From Osmia lignaria lignaria (lineage: Eukaryota; Arthropoda; Insecta; Hymenoptera; Megachilidae): a stretch of DNA of 64,000 nt. The position numbers were made by a program, and so were the translations under genes. The notes beneath the pieces are model-generated. The model was not told the DNA's origin and searched no databases. It worked only from the letters and a program-made list of their open reading frames with translations. Location: positions 14,520,256 to 14,584,255 of the forward strand of contig NC_135041.1 in assembly GCF_051020975.1 (NCBI RefSeq), written 5' to 3'. Shown in pieces: positions 58,443 to 64,000 of the stretch. Position 1 is the stretch's first letter, and every line of letters begins with the position of its first letter.

Positions 58443-60148
58443 TGAAGTGTCAAACGGAGCCCCTAGATGGGCGTTATTTTCCGATGGATACAATTATGTA
58501 TTCCACGGACAAATTTTTAATTAGCAGTGGCTGTTTCGTTCCCATCGTCAGATGGCCTTCGTTCGGCCCACTTTTCTTGCCTTTTCCACGGTGTTTCACA
58601 CGTTTCGTTTCTGGGCAGTCCTTTTAAAAATTAGTCTACGTTTTGGAAAACGTAAAATGATTCGTGACTTACTACATGCATTCAAGTTGCCTAGGAAGGG
58701 ATAATTTGTTGGAAATTATTAGTAAAGATATAGGTAACTGGCAGGCGATCGAAGCGCCCGGGGAATGTGCTTGGGAAGAATCAAGGAAAATATAATAGAA
58801 GGACGCATTGCGTGCGATTGACACCGCACGCGACTCGCGAACGGAAAGCACGCGTTAATGAGTTGCACGAGGATGCCGCAAGCTTCTCATAATGTTGCAG
58901 CTTCAACGGCATTTTTGTACAAGTTCTGCGTGTTGCATGAAAATATTTCTTCGTTCAACTCCTTCGCTATTCTTTCTATCGTTCGTTTTGTATAAAGATC
59001 CATTTTATTATTCGTATTTAAACATTGATTGATTGATCGATCGATTGATCGACGTGCAAGTAGACACGATAGTATTTAAGCGATATAAAGAGTGTTTTTA
59101 ATTTCTGATGTACAATAAAGAGGATAAGTTGCATGGTAGGAGTAAACGCTAGCAGCCACGGAGCTTCTCGACGGATCTCGAGGTACGTTTTCTCCCCGTC
59201 TCGTCTCGATCGTCTCGTTTCCTCGCGAAATCTCGACCGCCATTAATTCAGTCTTCGGCTGACAGGTCACTCGAGTAGAACATCCCATTACAGATATTAC
59301 GGGGCCAGAGTAAGGCACTGTTCCTATCAAATAATTATTATTGTTGTTTGCTTTGCGCGAGGCTTCCTCTTCGCGGTCTACCTTCACCCCTTCTGCAGCA
59401 TCTCTCGCGATGGGTCGACGGGGTGACCGGCAATTTCTTTCTAAATTTATTACCGATGACCGATATACCGTTCGCTGCTATCCGAATCGGGATCAGAAGC
59501 GAACCTCGCTGCTGGACAAAGATGATTCGTTCGCGTTCGATTCCTGGGGCTAGGGGTTGGTACGAGACCGTGCGCACAAGGGGTCAAAGTCTCGAGGTTA
59601 CGGTAATAAATATCAGGGAAGCTGATTGTTCAGCTCGATGCGTTCTTCTCGCGATCCGTTTCGGGGGATGCTGGCGGATTCGAGAGGAATTCATTGGGTG
59701 TCGCTGCTGGCGTTGCTAGAACGAACCAACTGATTCAAGGGAGGGGTTGCCGTTGAGTAACTGTTGATACTTGGATGATTAACGGCCTACGTCAAACGGG
59801 TACCTACTTCCTTCGGGGGATCTTTAATTTTCTTTGAACTTTGCTCTCGAAGCGTAGGTATTTTTCTATCGGGACCATTACGCTCGTAAGGATTCACGAC
59901 GATCGATCCTGGGAATGTTGGTTCGCTTCGGATAGGATTATTGAATTAGTGCCACGGCTTTAGGCATCGTCTAATTGCGAGTGTCGCGTGATTTTTTCGA
60001 ACGAGATCCATCGATCTATGATGAACTCGCGTTTGCACGGCAGGGTAAGGATCCAGGTTCTCACGTTCGCGTGCAAGCAAGGGTAATCAGAACGAAGAAA
60101 GTAAGGAATAGCCGAAACGAAAAGAGAGATGAAGAAAGAACGATTTGC

Positions 60149-60184
<36 letters not shown>

Positions 60185-63100
60185 CAAGTTCGGTCCAGGT
60201 ACGAAGGAGAGCGAGCTAAAACCACCTTAAATACAGGTCACGCGTGTTTTTGGCCAACCTGTGCTCCATCTTTCTCTATCTTATTCGTAAGCACGTTCGT
60301 ATTTACCTGCTGTCCGGTGTACAAAAGTCATCGTTAGAAAGATTCCACGGATCTGGCCAGGGTAAAAGAGGGTCCGACTATAATGCGTTCCGTTCGTTCT
60401 GTTATTTCGGAATTTCTCGTGGTACACAGAGCTCGAACGAACGGCCTCGAGAACGGTGGGAATGACGGCCGTAACGATTCAAATTACTAATCACGGCTCT
60501 CGCGTGCTTACCGGGACGCCTGTTGCGGCCCCGCGCGGTCCCGCGAATTGTAGCATTCGAGCGGACCTCGCGAGGGCAGCCGCCTCCGAAGCACGGAATT
60601 ACTGAAATTACGCGCCTACCCTCCTGCAACAGCGACGATACGCACCAGCTCGACTTGTTGATTCCTCCCTTTCTTCTATTTCTCTAAAACGTTCGGTAAA
60701 ACCCTTTGGTATTACCTTTTAATTATTCCTTCAAGAAATCTCTAGGAAATGTACACGTATTAAACGATAAGTAGGAATATTTATCAAGCGTCCTGATAAC
60801 GCAAAGGGTGTCCGTTTCATTAGGTTTACAACGATGCAGAGCAAAGGTAGAGCCTTCTGTCACAAGAGAAGTGAGCACGATTACAAGGAAACCACCTGCA
60901 ACGGCCGGAGAAGTGCATCGCCGTGAGCGAAAGCTACATGCGTGAAAAGTGCATCCATTCTCGCGGCTTATCGTTTGCCACCAGCAACACTACATCCATT
61001 ACACCCGTCGAGGTGTTGGTAACGCTACATCAATTCCCTGTAACCCGCTCGTCCTTCGCTGAGAAACGTCCACCGAGCTAGCCAAGCGAAATCTAGAACC
61101 TTTCACTATCAACCGCGAGCGATAATGCGCATTAATCTTGCCGCGTGACCGGTAAATAACTGGGAAAAGTGAGTCGAAGCTTATAAGGAGGGATGAAAAT
61201 AATAAATATAAGGGATGGTCAGTCTCATTCAGTCGGGTCTCAGAAGAAAGTAAATTAAGTAAATTAAATAAACTGACAATGAGAAAATAAATGAAAGGTA
61301 TACGTACGTTTAAGGACTCCTCGGCGAGTGCTAGGATACTAGAATTGTACATAGAAATGCGGGAACAAAGGTATCGAGTCTGTAGCGAGTGTGGATGGCA
61401 AGAAGCAGACTGGAGGACGCCTCGGAGCTTGAACCGTGTTCACCGGCGAGCGGCCCGTTTCTTCGTCGCCAGGGGCAGCTATTATATAGTAGTAAATATC
61501 GTAACGACTCTTCTTGGTCCGCGCGACCGTGCACCACCGGCTTGGTTAACGTGCAAACCGCTAACCACGAGTAATTATGTAATTGCCAAAGAATTACTTA
61601 CCGGTCTCGATGGACCCACGGTCCGTCATTCAGTGACATTCCGTCCTTTTTACGATGCTCTGAGTGGCGGGTCGTTGTCTTCGGACTCTCTCTTCTTCTT
61701 TATCTTCGTCTTTCTACTTGTGATAGCCGAACGTGGCAGCTGCTACCTTGCTCCCTTACCTTTATACTGGCACTTTTCTAATTTTCACCGGTCAGTATTC
61801 GTGAGAGAAAGGGGGAACTTTTACTGCTGCAAGGAAAAGGGAGGAGGTGCAATTGTAACAGCACATTAGTATTCGAATCAGGACCAAAAGCTTACGTTTA
61901 TATTTGAAAAAACAAGCGAGTTTGGTATTTCGCTTTTACGGGGAACGATACCGTAATGTCTTCCACCTGCTGTTAGAGGGAAATTATTGCAGCAAGTAAA
62001 AGGCTACGCAACGATTCAAAGGTGGTCCGTGCCGAGAAGGATGAAATCTGAGGGATCACGTAGAGCGACAGGTCGTGTTCGAGCAGCAGGTAATCATAAC
62101 GTCCAGTGGCGTAAGCTGTGCGCTGCTTTCGTGCAAAGGGTAGAAAGCTTGAACGATCGTTGTCGTCGATAACGAACCCCGCCTATCCGCAACAGCAACA
62201 AATTGGACCTCCATAATCGCGGTAATGCATCAACCGCGGTGCACCGGTGTGACGGTGAAATTGCGGCAAAGTCCTCCCGCGAAAAGGGTTGATCTTATCG
62301 AGATCGGATTAAGTACGCGAGAAGCATTGTATTCGTTAATCGGACACAGACGCCGCGCTCCGGCCCGGCCCGGCTCGGCTCGGCACAAAGTGCTGCCATT
62401 TTTACGTGGAGGCTGTAATCAACGCGCAATACGGCTCCACTTTGTATTAATGGCGAATGCTGCTAACCGCGAACGCTAGCGCTCTCGGCATCGTTCGAAT
62501 TATTTAGGAATCGATTCAACAAAATATGCACTTATAAATTCTTTCTTCATCGACGAGCTATCGAACAATTAAACGAAAGAATCGTCGTGGTCGGAAAGAA
62601 AGCCGAAGCAGCAGGTATTTATCCCCCTCGTGCCCCAAAATCAAATTACGGTAATCCCGATTTCGATGATCGATACAGTGATTGTTTGCTAATGATTTTT
62701 GGCAGGTGCACCGTTCAAGAAAGGTAGTAGGGTTCTACTCGAAATAACATAGCACCGTGACCGCATCTTTTTGTTCAATTACATAAATGCTACGTAAATT
62801 TATGATCTTTATTGATCCTAGCTTGATATCGAGTGCTCCTTTATTATATTTTTTATTACATAAACCTTTCAAGTCGTCGAACAAAGAGAGGCTCCTCGGC
62901 TCGGTGAACGAACTTTGCTTGAAAGAATCGCGTGTCTTCGACTGCTTTGGTCGCCAAAGGGAAACGAAAATCGCGTCGCAGGAATTGATGGTCAACGGAA
63001 GACTTGTCACGTTCGAGCAGCGATAATCGGTCCTTCCAGATGGCCACGGTGGTCGATCGCGTGCATTGTCAATCCATCTGATGTAGGGTCGTACCGGAAA

Positions 63101-64000
63101 AGCTCTGCGGTTAAACCTGAACGTCGATTCTCTAGATTTCGTTTAACCCATTCACAGATTGTCTTCAAGAAAAGAGTATCACGTAAACGTGGAAGACGAA
63201 TACATTGCCGATTCTCTCGATGGAACGTACGTTTAATGAACATATTCATCATACGGTCGTTTAGAGTGCGCGCATGTTGGTAGAGAAAGGGTTAATTTTC
63301 AGTTTAAATTGCTTACCTGTCACTTATAAACAAATACCTTTATTTCATCGAGCCCCGTCTTTTCCCTTTGCACGCGTCTTGACCGGTATCCTCGATGGTT
63401 AAAATCGGCCGCGTGCACCGAATTTTAATAAGGAACGGTGCAAGTCCTGGGGCTCGTCGACGAATAAATTGATTTTCAAGTGAGTTCTCTCGTCAAAGTG
63501 TCCGCTTCAATCATCATCGCTAATGAAGTTTCTACACACCATCGTTTATACCCCGGCATTAAGTATCTACCTTACAATTTTGCCATTCAACTTCGTAACA
63601 TTTGCTTAAATATTCCCCTGGGCTTCTTTTCCATGGCTGTTGAACGGTACAATTTCGTAGAATCAAGCACCGAATTATGTCAATTGCTACCTACTGTTTT
63701 TCGAGTTAATTGCGTTTTAAATCTGATTGCAGATAAACGCATCTTTCTATTCAACCTGTAAATACAATTAAGTTTAAAACGTTGTAACCTTATTAATATT
63801 TCCCACAATCCTACTTTGGACAATCGTAACGTTACTTCTTAGGTGGAATAGGTACTACGATCGACACCGGATCGATAGATCTGTGGAGAACGATAAGGTC
63901 GATCTGCTTCCCGAGCGTGGATCCTCTCGCGTAATGCACAGTCCGCTAGCCAGAGACCGGATGGGACGCGACATGTGCACGACGCCGAAATTACCGTGGC
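58443..64000. other. Gene-free right end
   Basis: Mixed AT-rich and CpG-rich DNA without a supportable exon. CpG-richer segments lie at about 59150-59720, 60440-60650, 61330-61660 and 62020-62480. Open frames occur on both strands throughout, as is usual for GC-rich non-coding DNA. It may be intron or flank of the minus-strand gene ending at 54692, or of a gene beyond the window. Confidence 0.45.
60155..60182. repeat. Run of 28 A
   Basis: A homopolymer following an A/G-rich stretch. It could be a retroposed poly(A) tail on +, but I see no recognisable body before it. Confidence 0.8.

Overview
The window is nuclear DNA from an insect, most likely a hymenopteran and probably a bee. The evidence is compact introns of about 54-95 bp beside a few multi-kilobase ones, AT-rich introns with CpG-rich (not CpG-depleted) patches between genes, and protein sequences that read as insect orthologues of conserved animal genes. 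The species cannot be named from the sequence alone. There is no bacterial-style organisation, no CRISPR array and no rRNA or tRNA gene that I can support.

Layout, left to right. Positions 1-9494 hold no gene I can support; they lie upstream of Mob2 and probably contain its control DNA, including a cluster of CTTGAA motifs just before the first coding exon. Mob2 (NDR/LATS-kinase co-activator) runs 9495-14838 on +, with a 3.8 kb first intron. A six-exon gene on the minus strand (15720-17304) encodes a 348-residue protein that I do not recognise, with a Cys-rich N-terminal half and a hydrophobic C-terminal half. After 3.5 kb of AT-rich DNA comes Hip14/ZDHHC17, the ankyrin-repeat palmitoyltransferase (20795-23528, minus, nine coding exons). 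It is head-to-head with the p150/p180 subunit of chromatin assembly factor 1 (CHAF1A; 25262-35672, plus, nine coding exons). The 7.2 kb fifth intron of CHAF1A contains a complete KLF15-type zinc-finger gene on the opposite strand (27584-28834).

Positions 35.7-47.5 kb are a 12 kb gene-poor stretch with purine-strand tracts, simple repeats and CpG-rich patches; I found no convincing exon there. CFAP43, an axonemal WD-repeat/coiled-coil protein, occupies 47549-52952 (+). Reading it through requires a GC-AG intron over an in-frame stop. The 3' end of a small minus-strand gene faces it at 54.7-55.0 kb.

The most unusual part is a compound repeat locus at 55.5-56.85 kb. It holds two clusters of the same ~17-bp repeat in opposite orientation. 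Between them lie eight copies of a 10-mer containing the splice-donor motif GTAAGT, and 4.3 copies of an exact 93-bp unit carrying nine CTCF-like motifs. A truncated retroelement tail closes the locus. The same motif pair (AGAGGGCGCT then CCGCTAGA, 42-43 nt apart) also occurs once in the Hip14/CHAF1A divergent promoter. The rest, to 64 kb, is non-coding as far as I can see, apart from a weak three-exon 86-codon candidate at 57844-58442.

Exon boundaries were read by eye from frame continuity and GT/AG (once GC/AG) sites. In the five main genes (Mob2, the 348-residue gene, Hip14, CHAF1A and Klf15) and in CFAP43, the summed coding lengths are exact multiples of three, which supports the models.
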